Positions 1 to 8,168 of a DNA stretch of 34,989 nt are shown in pieces; positions within the stretch are counted from its first letter, which is position 1, and every line of letters starts with the position of its first letter. The notes under the pieces are model-generated. The model had not been told where the DNA came from. It ran no database searches and was given only the letters and a program-made list of their open reading frames with translations. A program made the position numbers and the translations under genes. Location of the stretch: the NCBI GenBank assembly GCA_020073365.1, contig JAIQFL010000091.1:1-34989 (forward strand), in the 5' to 3' direction. The DNA comes from Terriglobia bacterium. Lineage in GTDB: Bacteria; Acidobacteriota; Terriglobia; Bryobacterales; Bryobacteraceae.

Positions 1-497
1 ATCTGGATGGGAAACGGAAACCAGCTCTGGATGCGCGCGTTAATGAATCCGAACGCCGGATGTTTCCACTAGTGATACAGGCACAAACAGTGCCGGTTAC
101 GCGTCACCACCTCCAGCTTCTTCGTCTCGCGGTTCTTAAAGATGTCGAAGCTCCGGCATGATTCCACGCTCGTCAGGACGCACACCAGTCCGCTGGCAAT
201 GCCGTCCTTGGTGGCGATAGCACGAGCAATGTCTTCTTTGCTGACCTTGCTCGATGGCAGATACTGGACTGGACGCTGCAATCTCCGAGCCTCCGCCAAC
301 GAAGCTTCTTTCAGCCGCTCCGTCGTCTTCTCGGCATGCTCGCCGAACTCCTTGTTCAGCACTTGATTTGCCCACAGGTACCTCTTCATTCCCGCTTCGT
401 ACGAGATTCCCCGCAGGTGGCCTCGAAATACCAGCCGGTCAAACCCGGAAAGCACCCCGTTGATCCGATCTCCGAATTTTGCGATAAACTCTTTCAT
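1..497 (-). pseudogene. Uncharacterised protein, interrupted by in-frame TAG; runs off the left edge
   Basis: The minus-strand frame starts at ATG 497, preceded by AGGAG about eight bases upstream, and opens MKEFIAKFGDRINGVLSGF. It stops at TAG 69-71 after CLCLYH. Reading through the stop, the same frame continues to base 1 as WKHPAFGFINARIQSWFPF. I recall a family of longer uncharacterised proteins in environmental bacteria with this N-terminus and an uninterrupted YHYW(M/K)HP segment, so TAG most likely replaces a Tyr codon by one substitution. No catalytic motif is recognised and I assign no function. The family may be linked to mobile elements, but that is only an impression. An alternative TTG start at 536 would add 13 residues that do not look like family sequence. 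The premature stop, and the debris on its other side, argue for a decaying gene rather than a short functional one. Confidence 0.7.
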
Positions 498-833
498 GGC
501 GTTCTCCTCTCGATTGGACTTTGTCTCGAACAACAAACATCCTACGATAGCGGGAACGCCTTCACCGTTTGGTTGCGGCTATGCCGCGCTGTGTTCACCG
601 CTGTATTCTTTGCGGGCGAGAGCTTCAAACTCGCGGCCGGTGAATGGGTGAAAGGGATGGGTTATCCGGAATTTTTGGGATTCTGTGCGACGAACGCGTG
701 TAGTGCGACCGCTTCCGGTCACCTCCGGCACGCGCGTTTTATGGGGCTGCGCGAAGGCCAGGAGCCGCGAGACGTGTCGCGGGAGACCAAACTAGGTAGA
801 CGAACAAAAAGCGAAATATGATGCTCTACTCGC
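498..833. other. Intergenic stretch without a recognisable gene
   Basis: I see no convincing coding sequence here on either strand. A short minus-strand open stretch around 580-660 reads like protein but ends in a stop and has no start or ribosome binding site. It could be a further relic of the decayed gene content around it. Confidence 0.4.
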
Positions 834-923
834 GTGAAGCGGTGCCGGGTGTCGTTTCAGGATTCGGACGGTATCGAGCACGCGGTCGAATTGGACGCGC
901 GGACGTTGTAGGAGGCGGTCGGC
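834..923 (+). pseudogene. Fragment of a small uncharacterised protein with in-frame TAG
   Basis: From a possible GTG start at 834 the frame reads VKRCRVSFQDSDGIEHAVEL, then DARTL, then TAG at 909-911, then EAVGL. It resembles the N-terminus of short uncharacterised acidobacterial proteins that I recall as carrying V-S-F-x-D-x-x-G-x-x-H-x-V-E-V followed by LYEA. A Tyr is therefore expected exactly where TAG stands. After about four more codons the similarity ends and TIGR03437-like sequence begins in a different frame, so this is a truncated gene joined to other debris. No clear ribosome binding site is seen. The family assignment rests on memory of a short motif and is tentative. Confidence 0.4.
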
Positions 924-1490
924 CTTCTTCAATGACATTGCCGCTCGGATCCTTTACGCTTCGGACGGCCAGATCAATGCGGTCGTGCCATTCGAAGTTG
1001 CGGGGCAGGCGACAGCGCGAATCCGCATCGCGAACCAGGGCGTGACCGGTCCGGAGTTCACCGCGGCGATTCTGGCGGCTATTCCGCAGGCGTTTCGCAA
1101 TACTTCCATCTCAGCCAACACCGGCTACGCCGCAGCCGCTGCGTTGAACGAGGATGGGACAGTCAACTCCCCCGCCAACCCGGCCAAAGCGGGCTCGGTG
1201 GTCTCCATTTGGGCGACGCGTGTGAGCCCTCCCTTTCCGGCGGTTCCCGATGGGCAAATCGCCTCAGGCGCGAACGACTTCTATTGCTGCCGAGTGTACT
1301 CGAATTTCTACTCCGCCTCGCCAACCTACCTCAAAGTGTTCTACGCCGGCGCTGCCCCCGGCATGGTAGCGGGAATCGTGCAGATCAACTTCCAGGCTAC
1401 TGCCAATGGGCCTATTGTGCTGATAACGGCAGCCCTTATTTCTACCCCGAGTGCGCCTCCCAACCGGTGTGGATCTTCGTCAAACCCTAA
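924..1490 (+). pseudogene. Truncated and frameshifted C-terminal domain of a TIGR03437-type secreted protein
   Basis: The translated sequence carries signatures of the Solibacter C-terminal domain TIGR03437: FNDIAARILYASDGQINAVV near 928-990, LNEDGTVNSPANPA, GSVVSIWA, FYCC, and YAGAAPGMVAGIVQINFQ near 1345-1400. After about 1405 the frame loses similarity, and the expected ending (CASQPVWIFVKP, then TAA at 1488-1490) lies in another frame, so at least one frameshift is present near 1405-1415. The N-terminal part of any parent protein is missing, and the joint with the preceding fragment lies near 905-930. An intact version of the same domain ends the sedolisin at 12883-16641, so a relic of a second such protein fits this genome. 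No start codon or ribosome binding site serves it. Confidence 0.75.
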
Positions 1491-1560
1491 CCAACAGCGG
1501 CCCAATTCTGTCCGTACGCATTTCCGGAGACTCTACTCCTTGCGGCCCCCAGCCGATGCC

Positions 1561-3840
1561 TCATTTCTTCCGCCGCCGGGGCTTGGGCGTTTCTTCCAAA
1601 AGCGAGAACTGCAGCTTTCGTTCGTTGGCGTCCACGCGGTCGAGAATCACGCGGACGCCGTCTCCGATCGAAAACTCGCGGCGTGTGCGCTTGCCCACGA
1701 TCTTGCGGACGTTCTCCTGGTACGCGTACTGGTCGCCAGGCAGCGTATCAATCGGAACCAGCCCTTCGATGAACAGCTCCGCCAATTCGACAAACAGCCC
1801 GTACTTCGTGGTGCTGATGATCAACGCGTCGAAGTCCTGGCCCACGCGCTCGGCCATGAACTTCACCTTCTTCCATTCCACCAGCTCACGTTCCGCGTCC
1901 GCCGCCCGCCGCTCCGACTGCGAACACTCGTCCGCGATGTGGGGCAGGTCCCCGACCTGCCCCGTCGAAATCCCCAGCGCCCCGCCCAACAGGCGATGCA
2001 CCATCAAGTCCGGATACCTTCGTATCGGCGACGTAAAATGCGTATACGTATCCGCCGCCAGCGCAAAGTGCCCCACGTTCTCCGTGCTGTACCGCGCCTG
2101 CTTCAGGGACCGCAGCATCAAATAGCTCAGGATCCTCTCCTCCGGCTTCCCCTCAATCTTCGCCACCAGCCTCTGGTAGTGCCGCGAAGAAATCCTCATC
2201 CCCGAATCCGCCATCACGATCTCGTGCCGTCGCTTGCTGCCGTCCCGCCGCTTGTCCGTATATCCGAACTTCTTCACTGGAATCGCTCCCACCCCTAGCG
2301 AATAGCCGAAGTGCGCGGCCACCTCCTCGAACTCCATCACGCGCTTGGGATCGGGCTTCTCATGGATGCGGTAGATGGATGTCTCCACCGAGTTCTCCAG
2401 GTGCGCGGCCACTGCCTCATTGGCCGCCAGCATGAACTCCTCGATGATGCGGTGCGCGATGTTGCGCTGGGCGCGGGTCACTCCTGTCATGGCCCCCCAC
2501 TCGTCGAACTCGATCAGCGGCTCGGGCAGGTCGAAATCGATCGACCCGCGGCGCACCCGCTTCTTGTTGAGGATCAGCGCCAGTTCCCGCATCAGCTCGA
2601 ACCGCGCCACCACCGGCCGGTAGCGGTCGCGCAACCCGGCGTCGCCTTCCAGCAGCAGGTGCACGTTGGTGTACGTCATGCGTTCCGCGCTGCGGATCAC
2701 ACCGGCCGTGAATTCCTGCGCCACCACTTCGCCCTGATGATCCAGCTCCAGCAATGCCGAGAGCACCAGCCGGTCCTCGTGCGGAATCAGCGAGCAAATG
2801 TTGGTGGAAAGCTCGAACGGCAGCATGGGCACGGCGCGGTCGGGGAAATAGACGCTGGTGCCGCGCAGGCGGGCCTCGGCATCGATCGGCGTACCGGGCC
2901 TCACGTAATGGCTGACGTCGGCGATGTGCACGTGGAGCGCATAGTTGCCGTTGGGTAGCCGGTCCACCCATACCGCGTCGTCGAAATCCCGGGCTGTTTC
3001 GCCGTCGATCGTGACGATGTCCATGGCGCGGAAATCCCGACGGCCTTCCAGTTCGGCCGCGGCGATGACGTTGGGGATGGCCCGCGCCTGCTCCACCACC
3101 TCCGGCGGAAACTGGTGCGGCAAGTGGTGCTTGCGGATCACCACCTCCACGTCCACGCCGAAATCGTCGGGGTGCCCCAGGATTTCGATCACGCGTCCCA
3201 CCGGCCCGGCGCCCTTCTCCGGGTATTCCAGCAGTTCGACATTGACCACCATCCCGTCCAATTCCGCGACCGACGAGACTTGGGGAGCCACCATCCCGAT
3301 GCGGTCCACGGCGGGACCGGCCGGCGGGAACTCCAGCCCTTCGGGGATCTCGATCCACTGCTGGATGCGGTCGTCGTGCGGAATCGCGTACTGCCCGCGA
3401 CGCCCGATGTGAAATTCGCCGACCACCGTGGGGTGCGCCCGCTTGAGCACCTTCACGATCTCGCCGTCCGCCCGTCCGTCCGCTTCGATGCGCGCGATCC
3501 GCACCACCACGCGGTCCCCATGCATGGCCTTCTCGGCCGATTCTGGCGGGATGAAGACATCCCCCGCGATCCCCTCGATGGGCCGTTCCGAGATCAGGAA
3601 GCCGTAACCGTCGCGGTGCATGTTGAGGCGCCCCACCACGAATTCGCGGCTGCGCGCGGTCACGGCGTACTGCCCGGCGCGCGTTTCGAGGAGGTCGCCG
3701 CGCGCGGTCAGGCGCGCCAGGGTGGTCTCCAGCTCCGTGCGCTCCTCGCCCTTGGCGCCCAGTTCGCGAACGAGCTGTTTGAAATTGGCGCGCGCATGCG
3801 GCAGGCGGGAGATGTGATCGAGCAGGGCCGCGTCCGTCAT
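1561..3840 (-). CDS. rnr: Ribonuclease R (RNB-family 3'-5' exoribonuclease)
   Basis: A 759-residue protein that degrades structured RNA from the 3' end, in mRNA turnover and RNA quality control in the cytoplasm. Domain order matches RNase R: N-terminal winged helix (about 1-65), two cold-shock OB folds (about 66-220), the RNB catalytic domain (about 265-600) and a C-terminal S1 domain (about 668-748) ending in a basic tail, PKPRRRKK. The metal-binding aspartates are visible in TIDGETARDFDDAVW (Asp279, 285, 287, 288), and the RNB signature HFTSPIRRYPDLMVHR lies at 601-616. Length is normal for RNase R and longer than RNase II. The ATG at 3840 begins the recognisable winged helix. Residues about 626-634 (TGQVGDLPH) are encoded by a 23-bp palindrome and look like an insertion in a variable loop. 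The gene is divergent from the FecR-type gene at 4028. Confidence 0.96.
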   Translation of the reverse strand: MTDAALLDHISRLPHARANFKQLVRELGAKGEERTELETTLARLTARGDLLETRAGQYAVTARSREFVVGRLNMHRDGYGFLISERPIEGIAGDVFIPPESAEKAMHGDRVVVRIARIEADGRADGEIVKVLKRAHPTVVGEFHIGRRGQYAIPHDDRIQQWIEIPEGLEFPPAGPAVDRIGMVAPQVSSVAELDGMVVNVELLEYPEKGAGPVGRVIEILGHPDDFGVDVEVVIRKHHLPHQFPPEVVEQARAIPNVIAAAELEGRRDFRAMDIVTIDGETARDFDDAVWVDRLPNGNYALHVHIADVSHYVRPGTPIDAEARLRGTSVYFPDRAVPMLPFELSTNICSLIPHEDRLVLSALLELDHQGEVVAQEFTAGVIRSAERMTYTNVHLLLEGDAGLRDRYRPVVARFELMRELALILNKKRVRRGSIDFDLPEPLIEFDEWGAMTGVTRAQRNIAHRIIEEFMLAANEAVAAHLENSVETSIYRIHEKPDPKRVMEFEEVAAHFGYSLGVGAIPVKKFGYTDKRRDGSKRRHEIVMADSGMRISSRHYQRLVAKIEGKPEERILSYLMLRSLKQARYSTENVGHFALAADTYTHFTSPIRRYPDLMVHRLLGGALGISTGQVGDLPHIADECSQSERRAADAERELVEWKKVKFMAERVGQDFDALIISTTKYGLFVELAELFIEGLVPIDTLPGDQYAYQENVRKIVGKRTRREFSIGDGVRVILDRVDANERKLQFSLLEETPKPRRRKK
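1941..1963. repeat. Perfect palindrome inside rnr
   Basis: Arms GGGGCAGGTC (1941-1950) and GACCTGCCCC (1954-1963) flank a CCC loop, giving ten perfect pairs inside a coding sequence. It falls between the RNB signature HFTSPIRRYP and the conserved CS..ER..A segment, where RNase R proteins vary in length. This suggests a small palindromic element that inserted in frame. Confidence 0.6.
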
Positions 3841-3947
3841 GCCCCATTTTACTTACAACGCCTGCCCGCCATCGAGCGTCAATCATGTGACATAAGTGTA
3901 GGGTAGATGTTTGTGGACAACGTCAGAATGGGTGAAAGAGATTTGGC

Positions 3948-4000
3948 CGCCGATGAACGCCGATAGATCCGGTCTTTTCTTATCCGTGTTTATCCGTGGC
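3948..4000 (+). repeat. Intergenic motif of the dispersed 'ATCCGTGTTTATCCGTGG' type
   Basis: The sequence upstream of the FecR-type gene contains CCGATGAACGCCGATAGATC followed by TTATCCGTGTTTATCCGTGG. I recall near-identical strings in intergenic regions of many environmental bacteria, where they often give spurious peptides reading like NADRR or FIRG. A possible extension of the downstream gene to 3911 would read straight through it and is therefore rejected. Its function is unknown to me. Confidence 0.45.
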
Positions 4001-4027
4001 CCAAATGTCTTTCGAGGGTTTTCTACG

Positions 4028-6061
4028 ATGAGGCGCTTTACGCTGTTGCTGCTCCCTGCCGTCCTGTTTGCGGCGCAGGCCCGCTACGCCCGTCTGGGCG
4101 AGTTTGAGGGCAAAGTCGAAGTTCAGCTCCAGGCAGCGGACCCCTGGATGCCGGCCGAACGCAACCTCCCTCTGCCGGAATCCACCTGGCTCCGCACGGC
4201 GGCGGACTCGCGGCTCGAAATCGAGCTGGACGAGGGCAGCGTCTGGCGCATGGGCCCGAATTCGCAATCCGAGATTTCCGACTACCTCCGCCTTTCCACC
4301 GGACAACGGGTCACCCTGCTGTCGCTCGACCACGGTCTGGCCTACTTCACCGGACAGGCGGAGGGCAAGGACGCGCTGACGCTCGTGGTCCCCGGCGCCC
4401 AGGTGACCCTGGTGCGCGGCGCGAAGGTGCGGCTCGAGGTGCAGGACACCTGGAGCCAGATCTCGGTCCTGGCGGGCACCGTGCGGTTCTCCTCTCCCGC
4501 CGCGGAGATCGACCTGCACGCAGGCCAGACCACCCGTGTCGAACCGGCCAATCCGGCGCGCTTCTTTTTGGACCGGGAGGTGCCTCCCATGGAACTGGAT
4601 CGATGGAGCGGAGACCGGGATAAGGCGCTCGCCTCGACCACCTCCGCGGCGCACGTCATTCAGCGGTACGGACTCCAGGATCTCGACGCGGCAGGCGAGT
4701 GGATCCAGACCGCTGACCTCGGCGCCGTCTGGAAGCCCAAGGCCCAGGATGGCTGGAAGCCGCTTCAAAATGGGCGCTGGCGCTGGTACGGCACGCTGGG
4801 CTACACCTGGGTGAGCGACGACCCGTGGGGATGGCTGCCGTATCACTACGGCCGCTGGTCGCGCCGGGAGAACCTCGGCTGGGTATGGGCGCCGGCCAAC
4901 AGCACCGTATTCAAGCCGGGCGAGGTCTACTGGCTGCGCGGCCCCAAACTGGCCGGATGGGGCCCGCTCGCCCCGAGTGAAGTCTGGAATCCGGCGGACC
5001 CGGATATTGGCACGCCCCAGCAGTATCTGAGCGCCAACACGACGTTCGCGGCCTTCGAGCAGGATGCCGCGGCTATCGACCCCGCCGGTTTCACCGCCCG
5101 CCCTAAGGACCCACTGAAGGTGGCGGCGTTCGCGCTGGCCCTGCCCTCCCCCGCATTCCTGGCTGCACGGCTGGAGGCCACCCGGCCAGAGTTGCGCGCG
5201 GGCAGCACTCGGGTGACTCCGATGTTGGACGGCGTCACGTTCCAAAACACCCGGACCCCGCCCATCGTGGTGATTAATCCTACCCCGCCCCCGCCCGGCG
5301 TAGTGGTTACCGAATCCGCTCCCCCTCCGCCGCCGCAGACGGTGGAGGTGCCCTATCCCGTGCCGGTGTACACGGGCATCGTGGTGCTGAACCCACCGGA
5401 CCATCCGGATCGTTCGCGCAGCGGGCAGCCGCCCCTTTCCAAGGCTGGTCCCCCAACCGCCTCGGTAAATCCGCCGGCGGGACCGCCGAAACCTGCTCCC
5501 CTTGGCACTGGTGGGCAGCGCCGGCCCAGCCCTCCGCAGGGCGCCCTTCCGACGCACGAAAAGAAATTCAAGAAGCCGGACGAACACGAGGTCGCCACAG
5601 CAGCCATCCAGGAAGTGAACAACCGGCATTTTGGCAAAGCCCTGACGGCCCTGGACACCTGGACCAAAAAGTACCCGGACTCGGATTTTAAGGCGGACCG
5701 GTTGTACTACTATGTCCTGGCCTACAACGGGATCGAGCAGCCGGCCAAAGTGGTGGACACCACTACGCAGCTCCTTTCGAGTGGCGTCGAGAACACTTTA
5801 CAGGATCCGCGGCAAATGATTCTGACCCTTTACTTGACTTCCCTGAGTGTCCAGAAGCTGCCGTACCCCTCACACGACCAATTCGCCACCGGCCAGACGG
5901 CAGCGCGCAACCTGTTGGATTTCGTGCCCACTTACTTCACAGTCGACAACCGGCCGGCGGGCACCAGCCCGGCCGATTGGACCAAAGCCCAAAGCGACCT
6001 GGAAACCACCGCCAGAACCACTCTGATCGCTCTGGCCAAGCGCTCGTCGACGCGGCACTGA
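4028..6061 (+). CDS. Secreted FecR-domain / DUF6600-type protein with Pro-rich linker and C-terminal helical region
   Basis: A 677-residue exported protein of unknown role. The ATG at 4028 starts a signal peptide (MRRFTLLLLPAVLFAAQARY). The segment about 25-175 has a FecR-like pattern: LGEFEGKVEVQ, a Trp-rich loop, RLEIELDEGSVWRMGPNS, and VTLVRGAKVRLEV with VLAGTVRF. Residues about 205-320 carry the Trp-rich repeats of DUF6600-type proteins (GRWRWYGTLGYTWVSDDPWG, YHYGRWSRRENLGWVWAP). A long proline-rich linker (about 415-540) follows, then a helical segment with TPR-like character (NNRHFGKALTALDTWTKKYP). No membrane segment is seen beyond the signal, so the product is probably periplasmic or surface-exposed. 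FecR-like domains elsewhere sense or bind envelope ligands, but no sigma factor or transporter lies beside it. The upstream extension to 3911 is non-coding repeat. Confidence 0.85.
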   Translation: MRRFTLLLLPAVLFAAQARYARLGEFEGKVEVQLQAADPWMPAERNLPLPESTWLRTAADSRLEIELDEGSVWRMGPNSQSEISDYLRLSTGQRVTLLSLDHGLAYFTGQAEGKDALTLVVPGAQVTLVRGAKVRLEVQDTWSQISVLAGTVRFSSPAAEIDLHAGQTTRVEPANPARFFLDREVPPMELDRWSGDRDKALASTTSAAHVIQRYGLQDLDAAGEWIQTADLGAVWKPKAQDGWKPLQNGRWRWYGTLGYTWVSDDPWGWLPYHYGRWSRRENLGWVWAPANSTVFKPGEVYWLRGPKLAGWGPLAPSEVWNPADPDIGTPQQYLSANTTFAAFEQDAAAIDPAGFTARPKDPLKVAAFALALPSPAFLAARLEATRPELRAGSTRVTPMLDGVTFQNTRTPPIVVINPTPPPPGVVVTESAPPPPPQTVEVPYPVPVYTGIVVLNPPDHPDRSRSGQPPLSKAGPPTASVNPPAGPPKPAPLGTGGQRRPSPPQGALPTHEKKFKKPDEHEVATAAIQEVNNRHFGKALTALDTWTKKYPDSDFKADRLYYYVLAYNGIEQPAKVVDTTTQLLSSGVENTLQDPRQMILTLYLTSLSVQKLPYPSHDQFATGQTAARNLLDFVPTYFTVDNRPAGTSPADWTKAQSDLETTARTTLIALAKRSSTRH

Positions 6062-6386
6062 CTAAACGCAAGAGCAGTACGGACGAAGTTCTTTCTATCG
6101 CGCCGGCCATCGCCGCCAGTTCCCGGGCCGAAGGACCGCCCTCGTCTGCTCTCTTATCGGCTCCCGGGTACCCCAGTTAGTTAGGGTCGCTCGAACCCGC
6201 GCACCACGCACTGAGCCTTTAGTTATAGTTAGACCATCGCCCGACCCATTGCGTTCTTTGTCTGCTCGTCTCTGCGCCTCGGCGGTGAAACTCTTCTCTC
6301 GCGTCTTCCTCCGCGTCGGGGGACCCTCTGGCTCCGGTGAGTTCGATTGCCTCGTTATCCGTTATGATGGGGCAAGAGGCTGTGGC
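6062..6386. other. Intergenic region containing a dispersed 'GCCTCGGCGGTGAAAC' motif
   Basis: No gene is seen. Bases 6251-6320 contain TCTCTGCGCCTCGGCGGTGA and TCTTCCTCCGCGTCGG, another string I recall as widely scattered between genes in environmental genomes. In the opposite frame it gives the familiar spurious peptide FHRRGAETS. The last 50 bases probably hold the promoter of the antitoxin at 6387, but no clear hexamers stand out. Confidence 0.4.
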
Positions 6387-6641
6387 ATGGTAACGATTTC
6401 GGCCAAAGGACGAGTGAAGGGTGACGGCACTCTGGATCTGCACGTGACGACTGGACTGCCCGAAACCGACGTGGAAGTCCTGCTCGTGCTGGAGCCGCTG
6501 GTCTTGGAGAACGAGAAGGCGGCTTCGAGCCATGGCGGCTGGCCGGAGGGCTACTTCGAGAAGACCTTCGGTAGCCTTCGGGACAATCCGATCACGTACG
6601 AGCCGCCACCGCAGTATGAGACGCGACCGGAGTTGCGTTGA
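6387..6641 (+). CDS. Putative antitoxin of a VapBC-type toxin-antitoxin pair
   Basis: An 84-residue protein opening MVTISAKGRVKGDGTLDLHV, with the later motif GWPEGYFEKTFGSLRDNPI. That second motif occurs in small antitoxins encoded just upstream of PIN-domain toxins; the N-terminal half looks like a beta-rich DNA-binding or dimerisation part, though no classic helix-turn-helix is obvious. The ATG at 6387 has a purine-rich AAGAGG about eight bases upstream; longer frames would read into the repeat at 6251-6320. Its TGA stop (6639-6641) overlaps the TTG start of the toxin at 6638, the usual translational coupling of such pairs. The role as antitoxin is inferred mainly from this context. The frame is intact although its toxin partner is broken. 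Confidence 0.7.
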   Translation: MVTISAKGRVKGDGTLDLHVTTGLPETDVEVLLVLEPLVLENEKAASSHGGWPEGYFEKTFGSLRDNPITYEPPPQYETRPELR

Positions 6642-7043
6642 CATATTTGCTCGACACGAACACTTGCGTAGAATACCTCAACGGGCGTTCCCACCGGGTG
6701 ATCGAAGCTTTCCAGCGCAGGACGCCCGCGGACATTGCGGTATGTTCCGTTGTGAAGGCAGAACTGCATTATGGCGCCCTGCGGAGCAGGAATCCGCAGG
6801 ACGCGTTGGCCAAACTGGAAGCGTTCCTGTCACCTTACCGGTCACTGCCTTTTGACGATCGGTGCGCCGCGGCGTACGGTCGCATCCGAGCGCGTTTGGC
6901 ACAGTTGGGTTCGTTGATTGATAGGGCCGAACGATTTGCTCATCGCAGCGATTGCGGTGGTGCACGGCGCGACTCTGATCACACACAATGTCAGGGAGTT
7001 CAGCCGCGTGGTAGGACTCACTTACGAGGATTGGGAGGTTTGA
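6638..7043 (+). pseudogene. vapC: PIN-domain toxin (VapC family), disrupted by a TTGA tandem duplication
   Basis: The frame starts at TTG 6638 and opens with the PIN hallmark TYLLDTNTCVEYLNGR (first catalytic Asp), followed by ICSVV-like and AELHYGA motifs. After LAQLGSL the frame becomes nonsense. The correct ending, GPNDLLIAAIAVVHGATLIT then HNVREFSRVVGLTYEDWEV, is present in another frame with its stop at 7041-7043. The cause is visible: TTGA occurs twice in tandem at 6914-6921, and removing one copy restores a 133-residue protein reading LGSLIGPNDLLIAA. The shifted product loses the C-terminal acidic residues of the PIN active site (PND and neighbours), so the ribonuclease should be inactive. 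VapC toxins cleave tRNA or other RNA. A sequencing error or slipped-strand switching cannot be excluded from sequence alone. Confidence 0.85.
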
Positions 7044-7103
7044 ACTGAAAAAGAAATACTTCCCGGCCTGACGGGTCGTTTCTGTCTTTGGCCGGTAAAT
7101 CGG

Positions 7104-8168
7104 TCAGCGAGCTCGGGGCACACACTCCCGATCGGCTTCTTTCAGGTATTCCAGATCCGGCCGCGTCTCGTTTTCTCGGGTGAAACTGCCGCGTTCCCTA
7201 CGTACCTGGCGCGAATACAAGCTCATCCCGGGGTCGAACAGGAAATGAAACAACAGCCTGGTCCACGACGTGTGGGAGACCAGCGCATCGTACATCTCCG
7301 GCGCCGTATTCCTGATCGTAGGAAGGTGATTCCAGGGTACCGACGGAAGATCGTGGTGCTCGTTGTGGTACCCCACGTTGAAGGCCACGGTGTTCAGCGG
7401 GCCGTAGTAGCTGTAAGTTTCCTGCGGCGGAGCTACCAGGTAGTGTTCCTGGATCCACCGTGCCCCCAGCGGATGCAAACCCACCGAGAAGAAGAACGAG
7501 AGCCCCAGGTACAGCAGCGCCTTCGGGCCCAGAACCAGGTAGACTGCCACGTCGAAGGCCACCTGCACCACCATGTTCAGCACGATCCAGCGATCGAACA
7601 TGGGGATCTCCCGCAGGCGAGGCGGCCGCGTCACCTGAAAGATCGGGAACAGCATCAGCCAGATCGCCTTCCCCACGGGCGACCTGCCGATCAACCGCGC
7701 CTCCCAGTAGCTCGGTAGGTCCGCGTCCAGATCGTAGACTCCCTGGAACGCATGATGTTTCAAGTGATAGCGCTGGAACGATACCGAGCTTGGTAGAAGA
7801 TGCGGCGAATTGGCCAGGATCCCGGCCAGGGTATTCAAATAGGTTTTCGAGAAGATCAGGTTGTGCGCGCATTCATGGATCATCACCCACAAGGCATGGC
7901 TCGCAAACGCGCCCACGAAGAACGCCGCCAACACGATGACCCACCACGATGAATGTCTCACCAGCGTTCCCACCCCCAACTGGATCGCCACTCCCGTCAG
8001 GATGATGAAGAAGGTATATGGGTTCTTGCCGATCAACTGCCGCAGTTCGGGATGATGGCCCAGCAGTTCTTTGGTGCGGTCCCGGTGGGGCTCCTTGTCC
8101 GGCGAAAATAAAAACTGCTGCGGGAGCGGTTGCGGCTCCGGCTTGTCGCGCTTCGACAGGTCTTGCAT
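7104..8168 (-). CDS. Fatty-acyl / sphingolipid delta-4 desaturase-like membrane protein (DES1-like)
   Basis: A 354-residue integral membrane di-iron desaturase. Three histidine boxes are clear: HECAH (98-102), HLKHH (135-139) and HNEHH (268-272). The layout resembles eukaryotic sphingolipid delta-4 desaturase DES1 more than usual bacterial acyl desaturases: an N-terminal PHRDRTKELLGHHPELRQL segment like the lipid-desaturase N-domain, FQRYHLKHHAFQGV, D.D.P, GLHPLGARWIQEHY, then ETYSYYGPLNTVAFNVGYHN and EHHDLPSVPW. Hydrophobic segments lie near 52-70, 76-96 and 195-230. DES1 introduces the 4,5-trans double bond of ceramide; the substrate here is unknown and no sphingolipid synthesis gene lies nearby. 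The start at 8168 has AGGA about seven bases upstream. It converges on the broken toxin gene and diverges from the metalloprotease. Confidence 0.88.
   Translation of the reverse strand: MQDLSKRDKPEPQPLPQQFLFSPDKEPHRDRTKELLGHHPELRQLIGKNPYTFFIILTGVAIQLGVGTLVRHSSWWVIVLAAFFVGAFASHALWVMIHECAHNLIFSKTYLNTLAGILANSPHLLPSSVSFQRYHLKHHAFQGVYDLDADLPSYWEARLIGRSPVGKAIWLMLFPIFQVTRPPRLREIPMFDRWIVLNMVVQVAFDVAVYLVLGPKALLYLGLSFFFSVGLHPLGARWIQEHYLVAPPQETYSYYGPLNTVAFNVGYHNEHHDLPSVPWNHLPTIRNTAPEMYDALVSHTSWTRLLFHFLFDPGMSLYSRQVRRERGSFTRENETRPDLEYLKEADRECVPRAR

Noticed and set aside
69..911. Recoding of TAG as an amino acid
   Set aside because: Genes such as the metalloprotease, sedolisin, ftsK and arsR end normally at TAG, so TAG is an ordinary stop here; the two internal TAGs are better seen as pseudogene mutations.
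985..2298. A 437-residue plus-strand protein
   Set aside because: Only the first ~140 residues resemble TIGR03437; the rest is antisense to rnr.
3911..4027. N-terminal extension of the FecR-type protein
   Set aside because: It would translate a dispersed intergenic repeat and place residues before a clear signal peptide.
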